From Streptomyces sp. RerS4 (GTDB lineage: Bacteria > Actinomycetota > Actinomycetes > Streptomycetales > Streptomycetaceae), in NCBI RefSeq assembly GCF_023515955.1, contig NZ_CP097322.1:4388501-4452500 (forward strand): a DNA stretch of 64,000 bases. The letters are read 5' to 3'. The first letter of the stretch is position 1; each line of letters begins with the position of its first letter. The notes beneath the pieces were generated by a model. It was not told where the DNA came from, did no database searches, and worked only from the letters and a program-made list of their open reading frames with translations. Below are positions 50,837 to 61,625 of the stretch, in pieces. The position numbers and the translations under genes are program-made.

Positions 50837-51217
50837 TCACTTCCCGAACAGTTCAGCGGCTGCGTGGCCGAGCACGGGGTACAGGGCCCCGACCATCAGC
50901 ACGACCCAGATGCCCACGACGGACCAGAGCATCTGCTTCTGGTAGCGCGGGCCCTTGGACCAGAAGTCCACAGCGATGACACGGAGACCGTTGAGCGCGT
51001 GGAAGAGGATGGCGGCCACGAGGCCGTACTCCAGCAGCGCGACGATCGGAGTCTTGTAGGTAGCCACGACATCGTCGTACGCCTCGGGAGAGACGCGGAC
51101 GAGAGCGGTGTCGAGGACGTGTACGAACAGGAAGAAGAAAATGAGGACGCCGGTGACTCGATGAGCCACCCAGGACCACATTCCTTCCCGGCCGCGGTAC
51201 AACGTTCCAGCCGGCAC
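50837..51217 (-). CDS. sdhC: Succinate dehydrogenase cytochrome b556 subunit C
   Basis: 126 aa from the GTG at 51217. WSWVAHRVTGVLIFFFLFVH is the family signature (Ser/Trp, His, Arg for quinone and heme), then LFHALNGLRVIAVDF and a third helix. First gene of sdhCDAB. The promoter should be within 51218-51369; TACGAT at 51302-51307 (minus strand) is a possible -10, without a good -35. Confidence 0.93.
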   Translation of the reverse strand: MPAGTLYRGREGMWSWVAHRVTGVLIFFFLFVHVLDTALVRVSPEAYDDVVATYKTPIVALLEYGLVAAILFHALNGLRVIAVDFWSKGPRYQKQMLWSVVGIWVVLMVGALYPVLGHAAAELFGK

Positions 51218-51369
51218 GGAAAACCCTCCGGAAGCGGGGCGGGGGCCAGCCGGCTTCTTTGTCGGTCGGGCCCGGCCGGGTACGGTCCACCGGCCCCGGA
51301 CATCGTAGCGACGCTTTGTCGGTTCCCTCGCGCGGGGTCCTTGGGTGTGATCAAACAGGCACGGACGGG

Positions 51370-51990
51370 CTATCCCACAGGGGCGAATAGCCCGAAATCG
51401 GCCGGAAATCGGCCATCATCAGGCCCATCGCCCCCCACACCGGCCAGAGTGTCGAGCAAACGGACCAGCCGGGAACGCGCCACGAGGCGCAGCTCGTCCG
51501 CGGCGATCGAGCGCTCCTCGTCCACCTCGTGAGCCATCCTGCGGCGGATCGCCGCCAGCAGCTGGTCCACCTGCTCCTCCGGCGGATGCCCGTCGAGGCA
51601 GATCACGAAGGCGTGCCCGAAGGTCCGCTCGTACTGCGCGCGGGCCGCGTCCAGCGCCAGCAGCGCGGCGTACGGGGCCCCGTGCCCCAGCTCCGCCGAG
51701 GACTCCCCGGCCAGCGCCTCGGTCAGGTCGCCCTGCGAGAGGTCGTACGCCGCCTCGTCCGCCGCCGCCAGCAGCGCGGCGGTGTCCGGGTACGGGCGGT
51801 GCGCGGCCATCCGGTGCGCCCAGCGGTCGCTGCCGCAGCAGTGCAGGAGCGCGGCGCGGGCGCTCTCGTGCGGCAGGGAGTTCAATCGCGCCAACCCGGA
51901 GCCCGGGGCGGAGGCCGGGCCGCGGACCTGTGCCGGAAGATGGCTGGACAGCGGAGGTCTCCTCGGGGCGGGGCGGGGGTGTACCGCCAC
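51370..51990 (-). CDS. OHCU decarboxylase (uric acid breakdown)
   Basis: 206 aa from the GTG at 51990; the first 30 residues are poorly conserved-looking and a later start is possible. 2-oxo-4-hydroxy-4-carboxy-5-ureidoimidazoline decarboxylase gives S-allantoin. LNSLPHESARAALLHCCGSDRWAH, then MAAHRPYPD, is the family start, with catalytic His/Glu candidates there, followed by LALDAARAQYERTFGHAFVICLDG and EEQVDQLLAAIRRRM. No uricase or transthyretin-like hydrolase gene is nearby, so it stands apart from its usual partners. Confidence 0.85.
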   Translation of the reverse strand: MAVHPRPAPRRPPLSSHLPAQVRGPASAPGSGLARLNSLPHESARAALLHCCGSDRWAHRMAAHRPYPDTAALLAAADEAAYDLSQGDLTEALAGESSAELGHGAPYAALLALDAARAQYERTFGHAFVICLDGHPPEEQVDQLLAAIRRRMAHEVDEERSIAADELRLVARSRLVRLLDTLAGVGGDGPDDGRFPADFGLFAPVG

Positions 51991-52324
51991 GCTAGCGATG
52001 AGGGAGACGGTGTGGCGTGAGCGTGTGAGGATTTCACCCGGAAGTGAGCCGAAAGGATGAACGGCGCATCATGCGGGTCATCCGCGGGTCGCGGGAAACG
52101 GGTCGCGGGAAGAGGACGACGACCGAGGCCGCCACCCCCCACAGGAGAGGCCCCGGCCGCCGTCCGACACGGGCTCGTGCGACAAGCCCGTATCCCTGTC
52201 AGCGCCGCGAGTGCGTTTTGTGTCACACCTCGCTCCGCGCAGGGTTGGTTGCTGGTTGTACAACTCGTGGACGAGAGGTACGTGAAAGCCGTAACGTGCG
52301 GATTTGCGCCACACGTACAGGACG
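51991..52324. promoter_or_regulatory. 334-bp divergent regulatory region before the sigma-factor gene
   Basis: No gene is supported. The right half contains the perfect 10-bp palindrome GTTGTACAAC (52255-52264), about 60 bp before the sigma start, and the AT-rich GCGTTTTGTGTCACAC (52213-52228). Either could be a regulator site. Promoter hexamers are not obvious. Confidence 0.45.
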
Positions 52325-53116
52325 TTGAACGGGTTGGGGACTTTGCTGGGGGACGACGCGGAGCTGACCGCCGCGGTGCTCGCGGCACAGGACGGCGACG
52401 AGAGCGCGTTCCGGACTGTGTACCGCGCCGTGCACCCGCGCCTGCTCGGATACGTGCGCACGCTCGTCGGTGACGGCGACGCCGAGGACGTGACCTCCGA
52501 GGCCTGGCTGCAGATCGCCCGCGACCTGGACTCCTTCACCGGCGACGCCGACCGCTTCCGCGGCTGGGCCGCCCGCATCGCCCGCAACCGGGCCCTCGAC
52601 CACATCCGCATGCGCGGCCGGCGCCCCGCCATCGGCGGCGACGAGACCGAGCTGACGGGCCGGGCCGCCGACTGCGACACGGCCGGCGAGGCCATGGAGG
52701 CCCTCTCCACCGGCGACACCATGGCGCTGATCGCCCAGCTCCCCCAGGACCAGGCCGAGGCAGTCGTCCTGCGGGTGGTCGTCGGCCTCGACGCCAAGAG
52801 CGCGGCCGAGACCCTCGGCAAACGCCCCGGCGCGGTCCGCACCGCCGCGCACCGGGGCCTGAAGAAACTCGCCGAACTGCTCGCCGCCGAAGCCGGCGGA
52901 ACGGGCCGGCGCGAAACCGGACGCGAAAACGAAGCGGAATCCCGGGCCGGGGTCGGCCATAATGCCGGGGGCCGGACGCGCCAGGGCCAGACACACCAGG
53001 GCCAGACGCGCGAGGGCGACCTCGACGCCGTACCGGCGCAGCGCGCGCGGGCCGCGGAGCTGGTGAAACAAACCGGTGTGACGCATTCACGTTGGCGGAC
53101 GCAGAAGGACATGTGA
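52325..53116 (+). CDS. ECF-type RNA polymerase sigma factor
   Basis: 263 aa from a TTG at 52325 (ACAGGACG just upstream); TTG codons at 52304 and 52334 are alternatives. Region 2 is FRTVYRAVHPRLLGYVRTLV to DRFRGWAARIARNRALDHIR, and region 4 is LPQDQAEAVVLRVVVGLDAK with the HTH AAETLGKRPGAVRTAAHRGL. A C-terminal tail of about 60 residues carries QGQT repeats (nt 52980-53010). The downstream gene starts on the same bases as the sigma stop (TGATG) and encodes a membrane protein, the usual place for an anti-sigma factor. Confidence 0.9.
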   Translation: MNGLGTLLGDDAELTAAVLAAQDGDESAFRTVYRAVHPRLLGYVRTLVGDGDAEDVTSEAWLQIARDLDSFTGDADRFRGWAARIARNRALDHIRMRGRRPAIGGDETELTGRAADCDTAGEAMEALSTGDTMALIAQLPQDQAEAVVLRVVVGLDAKSAAETLGKRPGAVRTAAHRGLKKLAELLAAEAGGTGRRETGRENEAESRAGVGHNAGGRTRQGQTHQGQTREGDLDAVPAQRARAAELVKQTGVTHSRWRTQKDM

Positions 53117-54139
53117 TGGCCGACGAGCACAACGGGTGGCTGGACGCCGCCGCGGCGGACCGCCTGCTGCGCGGAGAACCGGCCGGCCCGGTCGGACCCG
53201 ACGCCGATCCCCGGGCGCGGGCCGCGGCCGCGCGGCTGCGCGCCGCCCTGGACACCCTGACCCCGCCCCGGTCCGCCGGGGCCGCCGAACTGCCCGGCGA
53301 GGCCGCGGCCCTGGCCGCCTTCCGGGCCGCCCGGGGCACCGCGCCGACGCCGCTGCCCGCGTCGCTGCCGGTGGCGGCCAGGCCGTTCCGGAGGCGACCG
53401 GTGACGTCCACGAGCCGCTGATCGACCTCGCGCCGCTGCCACCCGTACGCATCCCCGCGCAGCGCGCGGTCGCGCGGCCGTCCGCTTCGGGCTGGCCGCC
53501 GCCCTGGCCGGGGTCGCCGTCGGCGGGATCGCGGCCGCCGCGGGCGCCGGCCTCTTCGACCGGGACTCCCGCCACACCGCCGGCCCCGCCCCGGCCGTGT
53601 CGGTCAACTCCGACACGGACCCGGCGCCGGCCGGGGACACCACCGTCCCCACCCTCGTCCCGCAGCTGCGTCCCACCCCGCAGTACGGCGGTGACGTTCC
53701 GCCGTCCGCCGCGCCCGGGTTCTCCCGCGCCCCGGGTACGGAGACCCGTACGCCGTCCGGGGGCTCCGCGATGACCCCGTGGGCCACCCTGACGCCCGGC
53801 GCCACCGCCGGCCCCGACGCCCCGGACACGGGCGGCGACCCCACGCCCGGCCGCAACTCCCTCGCCGAGGACAAGGACCGCGACGGGGACGGCCAGGGCA
53901 AGCCGGCCGAGCTGTGCAGGGAGTACAAGTCGGGCAAGATCAGCGCCGACCGGCGCGAGCGGCTCGTCAAGCTCGCCGGGGCCCTCCAGAAGGTGTCACG
54001 CTTCTGCGAGACGGCGCTGGACGCCGGCGGCGCGCCGCGCGGCAACGCCCCCAAGGACGGCTCCGCCGATCAGGGCAGCGTCGTCGTCAGCCCGCCGCCC
54101 GTGCTGTCGGGCGGCTCGCTGGGCTTCCGCACCCACTGA
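53116..54139 (+). CDS. Putative membrane partner (anti-sigma-like) of the ECF factor, two frameshifts
   Basis: Restored length is about 342 aa from the ATG at 53116. Three frames in turn make one protein: MADEHNGWLDAAAADRLLRG to SLPVAA (to 53384); then AVPEATGDVHEPLIDLAPLP to IPAQR (53392-53465); then AAVRFGLAAALAGVAVGGIA to GGSLGFRTH. One base seems missing at each junction (about 53390 and 53468). The third part starts with a membrane helix, then a Pro/Thr-rich stalk, then an extracytoplasmic region with two Cys (LCREYKSGK, RFCETALDAG). Topology and coupling suggest a sigma regulator, but no zinc-binding HxxxCxxC is present. Confidence 0.65.
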
Positions 54140-54331
54140 CACGGCCTCCGCGCCCCCCCGGGAAACACGGCCGTGCGAGGGCAGTAACACTTTTCGAACC
54201 CGCGGCGCAGTACATATTGAGCCGACTGGTCATCGGCCGCGCATGAGCCGGGGTTCCCCCCGTACCCCTGGGCTCTGCGCAACCGGCGCGGGCGGGGCAC
54301 GTTCCCCCGGCCCTGCCCGCGCCCTCAATCC

Positions 54332-54352
54332 CCACCGGCGATCCGCCGGTGG
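54332..54352. terminator. Hairpin downstream of the L,D-transpeptidase gene
   Basis: CCACCGGCG-ATC-CGCCGGTGG, 9-bp perfect stem, 18 bp past the minus-strand stop; could also end the plus-strand gene. Confidence 0.6.
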
Positions 54353-54370
54353 AGGGTCACCAACAGAAGG

Positions 54371-55255
54371 TCACCAGTAGACGACGACCTTGTCGCCCAC
54401 CTGGACCTGATCGAACAGCGTCGACAGCTTCCCCTTGTCCCGGACGTTCACGCAGCCGTGCGAGGCGCCGGCGTAGCCGCGGGCCGCGAAGTCCGAGGAG
54501 TAGTGCACGGCCTGACCCTGGCTGAAGAACATCGAGTACGGCATCGCGGTGTGGTAGATCGTGGACGTCCACTCGCGGGCCTTCCACTCCACCTTGAACT
54601 CGCCCTCACGGGTCGGCGTGTTCTCCGAGCCGAAGCGCACGTCCATGGTCGAGACGACCTTGCCGTCGATCATCCAGGCGAGGGTGCGGCTCTCCTTGCT
54701 GATGCACATGACCCGACCCTGCATGCAGCGCGGGTCCGGGGCGTCGACCTCGTTGGTGGTCGGCGGGCGCAGCTCCTCGTCGGTCGGCTTCCTGCTGAGG
54801 CTCTGCACCTTCTGCCAGGTGGCCTCGTCCACCGAACCGGTCGCGGCCAGTCCGTGCTGCGACTGGAAGGTCTTCACCGCCGCCGTCGTCTTCGAACCGT
54901 AGAAACCGGTGGGCGCCGTGGACACCAGCTTCAGCTGACGCAGCCGGGCCTGGAGCTCGCGGATCTGGTCGCTCTCGTCACCGTTGGCCATGATCGGCTT
55001 CACGCCGGGGGACGCCGAGGACGAGGACGAGGACGAGGACGAGGCCGACGGCGTGGGCGAGGCGTCGCCCGGCTTGCCGTCCGAGGACGGGGAAGCGGAG
55101 GGGGAAGCCGCGGCCGAGCCGCCGGGGGCGGGCGAGGAGGGCGCCGCCGGAGTCGCGTCGGCCGTCTGCGGAGCGCAGGCGGTGACGGCGGTCGCGGCGA
55201 GGGCGACGGCCGTCGCCAGACCGAGCGTGCGGATGATGACTGTCTGGCGCTGCAT
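54371..55255 (-). CDS. L,D-transpeptidase lipoprotein with peptidoglycan-binding domain
   Basis: 294 aa. Lipoprotein signal (MQRQTVIIRT, core, lipobox VTAC at residues 24-27). A Ser/Ala/Pro-rich linker with a run of nine Ser follows. A PG_binding_1 domain (IRELQARLRQLKLVS to DEATWQKVQSL) precedes the YkuD catalytic domain with HYSSDFAARGYAGASHGCVN and VRDKGKLSTLF, where the His and Cys of SHGCVNVR are the catalytic pair. Forms 3-3 cross-links in peptidoglycan. Divergent from the mutase gene. Confidence 0.93.
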   Translation of the reverse strand: MQRQTVIIRTLGLATAVALAATAVTACAPQTADATPAAPSSPAPGGSAAASPSASPSSDGKPGDASPTPSASSSSSSSSSASPGVKPIMANGDESDQIRELQARLRQLKLVSTAPTGFYGSKTTAAVKTFQSQHGLAATGSVDEATWQKVQSLSRKPTDEELRPPTTNEVDAPDPRCMQGRVMCISKESRTLAWMIDGKVVSTMDVRFGSENTPTREGEFKVEWKAREWTSTIYHTAMPYSMFFSQGQAVHYSSDFAARGYAGASHGCVNVRDKGKLSTLFDQVQVGDKVVVYW

Positions 55256-55401
55256 CGCGTTTCCCCCGTTTTCAACGTTCGTGTATCTAGGTGATGCATG
55301 ACGGGCGTGGACAGTTGCGGACGGTGCCCGGATGTTGCGCCATTGTGACCAGCGGCCGGCGCGGGGTCGGTTGTACCAGCCCCGGAAGGTGGTCGACGTC
55401 G

Positions 55402-56994
<1,593 letters not shown>

Positions 56995-57039
56995 AATGCG
57001 GTGGCGCGACAGGTGCATGCCCGTGGGACACTCCTGCAC

Positions 57040-57714
57040 ATGCTGGGTGTCACCGATCTGCCGACCTATCTCGCCGGCCTCGTCCTGATCATTCTCCTGC
57101 CGGGGCCGAACTCGCTCTACGTGCTGTCCGTCGCCGCGCGCCGCGGGGTGCGGACCGGCTACAAGGCCGCCGCCGGGGTGTTCACCGGCGACGCCGTGCT
57201 GATGGCGCTGACCGCCCTGGGCGCCGGGGCCCTGCTCCAGGCGAGCCCGCTCGCGTTCACCGTGGTGAAGTTCCTCGGCGCCGGGTACCTGGCCTGGCTG
57301 GCCGTCGGGATGATGCGCGGCGCCCGGGAGCTGTGGCGCACCCGCCGGGAGCGGGCGCCGGAGGAGCCGGCAGGCGCCGCGACCGCCGTGCCCGCCGCGA
57401 CCGCCGGGGCCGGCGACGGCGAGCGGCCCTACCGGCGCGCGCTGCTGATCAGTCTGCTCAACCCGAAGGCCATCCTCTTCCTGATGTCCTTCTTCGTGCA
57501 GTTCGTGGACCCGTCCTACGGCTACCCGGCGCTGTCGTTCCTGCTCCTGGGCGGGCTCTTGCAGACCGGCAGCTTCCTCTACCTGACGCTGCTGATATTC
57601 GGCGGCACCCGCCTGTCCGAGGCGTTCCGCCGCCGCAAGCGGCTCTCGGCGGGGGCCACCTCGGCGGCGGGCGTGCTCTTCCTGGGCTTCGCCGCCAAGC
57701 TCGCCGTCAGCTGA
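57040..57714 (+). CDS. LysE/LeuE-family amino-acid exporter
   Basis: 224 aa from the ATG at 57040. Six membrane segments. LVLIILLPGPNSLYVLSVAARRG is the family signature near the N terminus, with NPKAILFLMSFFVQFVDP in the second half. The cytoplasmic loop is Ala/Glu/Arg-rich. Closest to LeuE-type leucine exporters; substrate unproven. Only 45 bp after the mutase gene, so possibly cotranscribed; branched-chain amino-acid catabolism would connect the two. Its end overlaps the convergent glycosyltransferase gene by 8 bp. Confidence 0.88.
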   Translation: MLGVTDLPTYLAGLVLIILLPGPNSLYVLSVAARRGVRTGYKAAAGVFTGDAVLMALTALGAGALLQASPLAFTVVKFLGAGYLAWLAVGMMRGARELWRTRRERAPEEPAGAATAVPAATAGAGDGERPYRRALLISLLNPKAILFLMSFFVQFVDPSYGYPALSFLLLGGLLQTGSFLYLTLLIFGGTRLSEAFRRRKRLSAGATSAAGVLFLGFAAKLAVS

Positions 57715-59068
57715 CCTTGCGCAGTCCCCGTCGCAGTCGGTGCACGACCCGGCGTACGGCGGGACTGCGCGGCAGGAACGACAGCTGGGCGGGGATCCCG
57801 CCCGGCAGACCCAGCACGGTCAGCCGCCGCCGCGCGAAGTACCGCCAGGTGTGCGGCGTCAGGTTCTTGGCGAGGTACGCCTCCGCCGGCGCCCGCCGCT
57901 CGGCGAGGACGCGCGGCTGCATGGTGAAGCCCACCGCGCCGACGAGGCCTTGGAGATCGGCGGGCGGCTCGTGCCCGTCCGGCTCGGCCAGGTCCGCGAC
58001 CAGGGCGTCCACCAGCGTCAGCGGGATCCGGTTGCTGTTCTGGTACGGGGCCAGGCGGGCCAGCATCGTCCCCGTGCCGGTCCGCGCCGCGGGGATCCCG
58101 TACAGGGCGTGCGCCGTCAGCAGGCCGGTGGAGAAGCAGCCGACGACCAGGGCCGGGCGCAGCCGCTGGTAGAGCGTCTCGGCCAGCACCGGCGCGTCGA
58201 GCACCGTCAGGTGGGCGCCGAGCCGTTCGGCCTCGGCCTCGGCGAGGCGGCAGTAGGCGGCGGGGGCGTTCGGGTGCGGTTTGAAGACGAGTTCCCGGTG
58301 GCCCCGTTCGACGGCGCCGCGCACCATCGCGACGTGCAGTTCCTCTTCCTCCGCCGGTGACATCAGGTCCAGCGCCGACAGGTACTGGCCCAGCAGCAGC
58401 ACGGGCGGCGTGTTCTCGGGGGGCGTGTACGAGGCACCGTCCCCCGACTCCGGCAGGTCCGCGAGCTCCGCCAGCACCTTCAGCAGCGCCGGCGCCGGGA
58501 CGGTCTCCGCGCGCACGTCGAACTCGGTCAGCAGCAGCGGCCGCAGCCCCGGCACCAGGTCGGGGTGCAGGACGCGCCGCACGCGGGTGCCGATCTGCGG
58601 GTCGAGGCGGAAGCGGGTGGGGCCGTAGGACATGAGCCCGTCGGCGTAGACGTCGATCGCGGCTCCGGGGAAGAGTCGGGCCAGGCTCTGCGCGGGCGGC
58701 ACCTGGAGGGACTCCACGATCAGCTCGATCCGGTCCTCGCCGAGTCCCCACAGGGCGCGCAGCTGCCGCTCCCACAGCGGGACGTCCTCGGGGCGCGGGG
58801 CCCAGGTGCTGGGGTGCTGCGGGGCGACGACCGCGTTCCAGTCGAGCACCTCGTCGAAGCGGGTGCGCAGGGCGGCGAAGCCGGGCATGGCCTCGATCCC
58901 GGGGGTGACCTCGGGGGCGAGGCAGTGGTTGCTGGTCAGCAGGATCCGGCGGGCGGCCGGGGGGAAGGAGCCCGCGTCGACGCAGGCGGCGAGGGTGGCC
59001 GTCCCGTAGAGGGTGGAGGCGAGGAAGATCTGGGTGACGCGGGCGCCGCCGGTCGTCGGTCGGTTCAC
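57707..59068 (-). CDS. Polysialyltransferase-like glycosyltransferase
   Basis: 453 aa from the GTG at 59068, overlapping the upstream gene by 4 bases (GTGA). TQIFLASTLYGTATLAACVD starts a Rossmann-like domain. LVFKPHPNAP and VGCFSTGLLTAHALYGI (the H-P and S/T-rich motifs of the polysialyltransferase/GT38-GT52-type fold) are visible, with YADGLMSYGPTR in the middle. It probably transfers sialic acid or a related sugar to a surface polymer. Fits the sialic-acid-type synthase genes 3 kb away. The C-terminal 40 residues are basic (RRVVHRLRRGLRKVS), suggesting membrane contact. Confidence 0.75.
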   Translation of the reverse strand: MNRPTTGGARVTQIFLASTLYGTATLAACVDAGSFPPAARRILLTSNHCLAPEVTPGIEAMPGFAALRTRFDEVLDWNAVVAPQHPSTWAPRPEDVPLWERQLRALWGLGEDRIELIVESLQVPPAQSLARLFPGAAIDVYADGLMSYGPTRFRLDPQIGTRVRRVLHPDLVPGLRPLLLTEFDVRAETVPAPALLKVLAELADLPESGDGASYTPPENTPPVLLLGQYLSALDLMSPAEEEELHVAMVRGAVERGHRELVFKPHPNAPAAYCRLAEAEAERLGAHLTVLDAPVLAETLYQRLRPALVVGCFSTGLLTAHALYGIPAARTGTGTMLARLAPYQNSNRIPLTLVDALVADLAEPDGHEPPADLQGLVGAVGFTMQPRVLAERRAPAEAYLAKNLTPHTWRYFARRRLTVLGLPGGIPAQLSFLPRSPAVRRVVHRLRRGLRKVS

Positions 59069-60099
59069 GCGGCGGCCCCCGGGGTGGTCGCGCTCCGGCC
59101 GGCGCGGGCCGGGGTGCGGCGGCGCAGCTTGCGCAGGATGGCGGACCGTTCGACGTCCATCGAGTCCAGGGCCTCGTCCAGGGCCGGCCGGGGCATGCGC
59201 CCGAGTGCGTCGGCGCTCAGGGCCCGGAGTTTTTTCGCCACGGCCGGTTCGAACCTTTCGATGGATCCGATGTGATGCGCGATGATCGCACAATAGGTGC
59301 GCACGGCTTTGGCGATCAGGAGTTCGGATTCCCGATCTTGTTCCGTATCGGCCAATACCTGATCGAATGCGCGAATGAAATCGAGCTGACGCTCGTCCCC
59401 GATCTGGGTGAGCGAGGTGGAAATGCCGCGTCGGTAGAACACCCCGGGCATCGCGACCGCAGCGAAGGAGGCCGCCTCCCGGTGCAGCCGCCAGATCCAC
59501 GGCCGGTCCTCGGCCGTCCGCAAACCGTCCGTGAAGTGCAACAACCCCCGGTCCAGCAGCCGCCGGTGGTACATCCCGGCCCAGGCGTACGGGTAGTCCA
59601 CCGCCGTCGCCCGCGAGGCCGGCAGGATCGCCGCGCGCGGATCGCCCACCACCCCCTGCGGCCCGTACGGCACGCGTTGCACGCTGCGCGCCTTCCCCGT
59701 CACCTGCACGTGGTCGGTCCGGACGAAATCGCAGCCCAGGGCCTCGATGGCGGCCAGCGTACGGGCGAAGTGGCCCGGCGCCAGCCAGTCGTCGCCGTCC
59801 AGGAAGGCGATGTACTCCCCGCGCGCCGCGTCCAGCCCCGTGTTGCGGGCGGTGGCCAGGCCGCCGTTGCGGTCCCGTCTGAGGAACACCGCCCCCGGCA
59901 GCGAAGCGGCGGCCCGCTCCAGCAGCTCGGGCGTCCCGTCCGTGGAACAGTCGTCGACGAGCAGGAACTCGAAATCATCGCGAGCGTTGAGTTCGAGCGC
60001 CTTCAGGGCTTCCGGTGCGTATGTCTGCACGTTGTAGAACGGCACGACCACAGAGAGCTTGAGCACCCGCGAGAGATTAGGGCGCGGTTCACCGTTCAT
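59065..60099 (-). CDS. Family 2 glycosyltransferase
   Basis: 344 aa from the ATG at 60099; a GTG start at VLKLSVVVPFYNV is possible. GT-A fold: LSVVVPFYNVQTYAPEAL, LLVDDCSTDGTPELL and the metal-binding DGDDW in YIAFLDGDDWLAPGHF, then RTAEDRPWIWRLH. The C-terminal third (nt 59230-59420) is clearly less GC-rich than its surroundings, with more A/T at third positions, which may mark foreign origin or slack selection. Operon with the polysialyltransferase-like gene; divergent from the next glycosyltransferase. Confidence 0.88.
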   Translation of the reverse strand: MNGEPRPNLSRVLKLSVVVPFYNVQTYAPEALKALELNARDDFEFLLVDDCSTDGTPELLERAAASLPGAVFLRRDRNGGLATARNTGLDAARGEYIAFLDGDDWLAPGHFARTLAAIEALGCDFVRTDHVQVTGKARSVQRVPYGPQGVVGDPRAAILPASRATAVDYPYAWAGMYHRRLLDRGLLHFTDGLRTAEDRPWIWRLHREAASFAAVAMPGVFYRRGISTSLTQIGDERQLDFIRAFDQVLADTEQDRESELLIAKAVRTYCAIIAHHIGSIERFEPAVAKKLRALSADALGRMPRPALDEALDSMDVERSAILRKLRRRTPARAGRSATTPGAAA

Positions 60100-60144
60100 C
60101 GTGGCCCGGATGCGGATTTCATGTGAACGAAGCGGGGCGGGCGC

Positions 60145-60190
60145 GTTAACCCGCACGCTTTCGCATTTCGTCGACGGGTTGTTAACCCGC
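60145..60190. promoter_or_regulatory. Repeated operator-like elements in the glycan-cluster divergent promoter
   Basis: GTTAACCCGC occurs twice as a direct repeat, at 60145-60154 and 60181-60190. The second is part of the dyad CGGGTT-GTT-AACCCG (60175-60189). The 170-bp gap separates the divergent GT2 and DUF6716-like genes and is relatively AT-rich, so it probably controls both arms. Confidence 0.5.
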
Positions 60191-60269
60191 CGTTGTGCGG
60201 TCGTTGGGCCGAACACCGGAAATGCGGAATAGCTTCTGCCGGGTGCCAGCGCCACTGAGCAGAACGCCC

Positions 60270-61625
60270 ATGGGCTCCATGGACCCCATGGAACCGATGG
60301 ACAGAAACCGAGCCGACCTTCGGATCGCCGTGCTCGCGGATTCCGACACGCGGTGGAAATGGGGCGCGCTCACCGCGCGCCGCCTCGCCCCCGACGCCGC
60401 TCCGCACCAGGTCGGCGGCTATCTGCTGCGCGGGCGGGCCACCCCCACCGCGCGCCAGCTCGGCGAGGTCGGGGCGGGCGGCGCCGTCGAGGTGACCTGC
60501 GCGCAGTTCCTCGCCCGCCTGCGCGAGGAGCCGTACGACGTGGTCGTCCTCGCCCTCGTCGGAGGCGCCGTCCAGGCCGTGCTGCACGGGATCCGCGCCC
60601 AGTGGCCCACCCCCGCCGCCCGTCCCGTCCTCGTCACCGGCTACGTCGGCGTGGTCTACGAGAAGCTCGCCGACGGGCTGCTGCTGCGGCACGGCGCCGA
60701 CCTCGTCCTCGCCAACTCCCGCCACGACGCGACCCGCTTCCGCGCCGTGTACGAGGGGGTGGGTGCGCCCGCCGAGGCCGTCGTCGAGACCGCCCTGCCC
60801 TTCCTGGAGGGCGCCCCGTACGAAAGCGCCGGCGACCGCGCCCACCGCGTGGTCTTCGCCGTCCAGCCCTCCGTGCCCGAGAGCCGCGCCGACCGCCTCC
60901 ACCTGCTGGAGCGCGCCGCCCGGCACGCGCGGCTGCACCCGGGGCGCGAGGTCCTGGTCAAGCTGCGCAGCCGGCCCGGGGAGCACACCACGCACCTGGA
61001 GGAGCACCCCTACCAGCGCCTGGTCGAGCGGCTCCCCGGCGGCCTCCCGCCCAACTGCCGCCTGGCGTACGGGAACATGGGCGAGGTGCTGGACACCACC
61101 GACCTGCTGGTGACGGTGTCCTCCACGGCCGCCCTGGAGTCCCTGCACCGGGGCATCCCGACCGCCGTGCTCACCGACCTCGGCGTCCGCGAGGCCCTCG
61201 GCAACCACCACTTCCTCGGCTCGGGCTGCCTGACCTCGTGGGACCACCTCGACGCGGGCCGGCTGCCGCGCCCCGACCCCCGCTGGCTCGCCGCGCACGG
61301 CGTCCCGGGCGCGGCGGCGCGTCTCGCGGGGGAGTCCGACCCCTACGCCGCCGCCCGCGCCCGGCTCGCCGAGCTGCTCGGCGCCGGGAACTGCCGCCCG
61401 TCGCCCCGTACTACACCCTGGCCACCGCCCCCGGGTACCTGCCCGGGATCCTGGCCCGCCAGCACCTCGCCCCGACGGAACCCCGCAGCCGGGCGCCGCG
61501 CGCGGGACGCGGGAGTCCGCCGCCCGCCGCTGGCTGCGCGCCCACCTGCGCGAGGCCGCCCGGGGCGCGTACCGGCACGGGGTCCAGCGCGTGGCCCCGC
61601 GATCCGCCGGCTGGGCGAACTGTGA
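60270..61625 (+). CDS. Probable glycosyltransferase (DUF6716-like), three frameshifts near the 3' end
   Basis: Restored length is about 452 aa. Four in-frame ATGs (60270, 60279, 60288, 60297) open MGSMDPMEPMDRNRADLRIA; the true start is uncertain. The first 370 residues are intact: LRIAVLADSDTRWKWGALTA, GYVGVVYEKLADGLLLRHG, VKLRSRPGEHTTHLEEHPYQ, STAALESLHRGIPTAVLTD, a GT-B-like layout. Then three single-base losses appear at about 61390, 61500 and 61600, since successive frames read LPPVAPYYTLATAPGYLPGI, RESAARRWLRAHLREAARGA and IRRLGEL-stop. Three losses bring the gene back to its own stop. I recall this family as DUF6716 in Streptomyces; no biochemical role known. Confidence 0.65.
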   Translation: MGSMDPMEPMDRNRADLRIAVLADSDTRWKWGALTARRLAPDAAPHQVGGYLLRGRATPTARQLGEVGAGGAVEVTCAQFLARLREEPYDVVVLALVGGAVQAVLHGIRAQWPTPAARPVLVTGYVGVVYEKLADGLLLRHGADLVLANSRHDATRFRAVYEGVGAPAEAVVETALPFLEGAPYESAGDRAHRVVFAVQPSVPESRADRLHLLERAARHARLHPGREVLVKLRSRPGEHTTHLEEHPYQRLVERLPGGLPPNCRLAYGNMGEVLDTTDLLVTVSSTAALESLHRGIPTAVLTDLGVREALGNHHFLGSGCLTSWDHLDAGRLPRPDPRWLAAHGVPGAAARLAGESDPYAAARARLAELLGAGNCRPSPRTTPWPPPPGTCPGSWPASTSPRRNPAAGRRARDAGVRRPPLAARPPARGRPGRVPARGPARGPAIRRLGEL

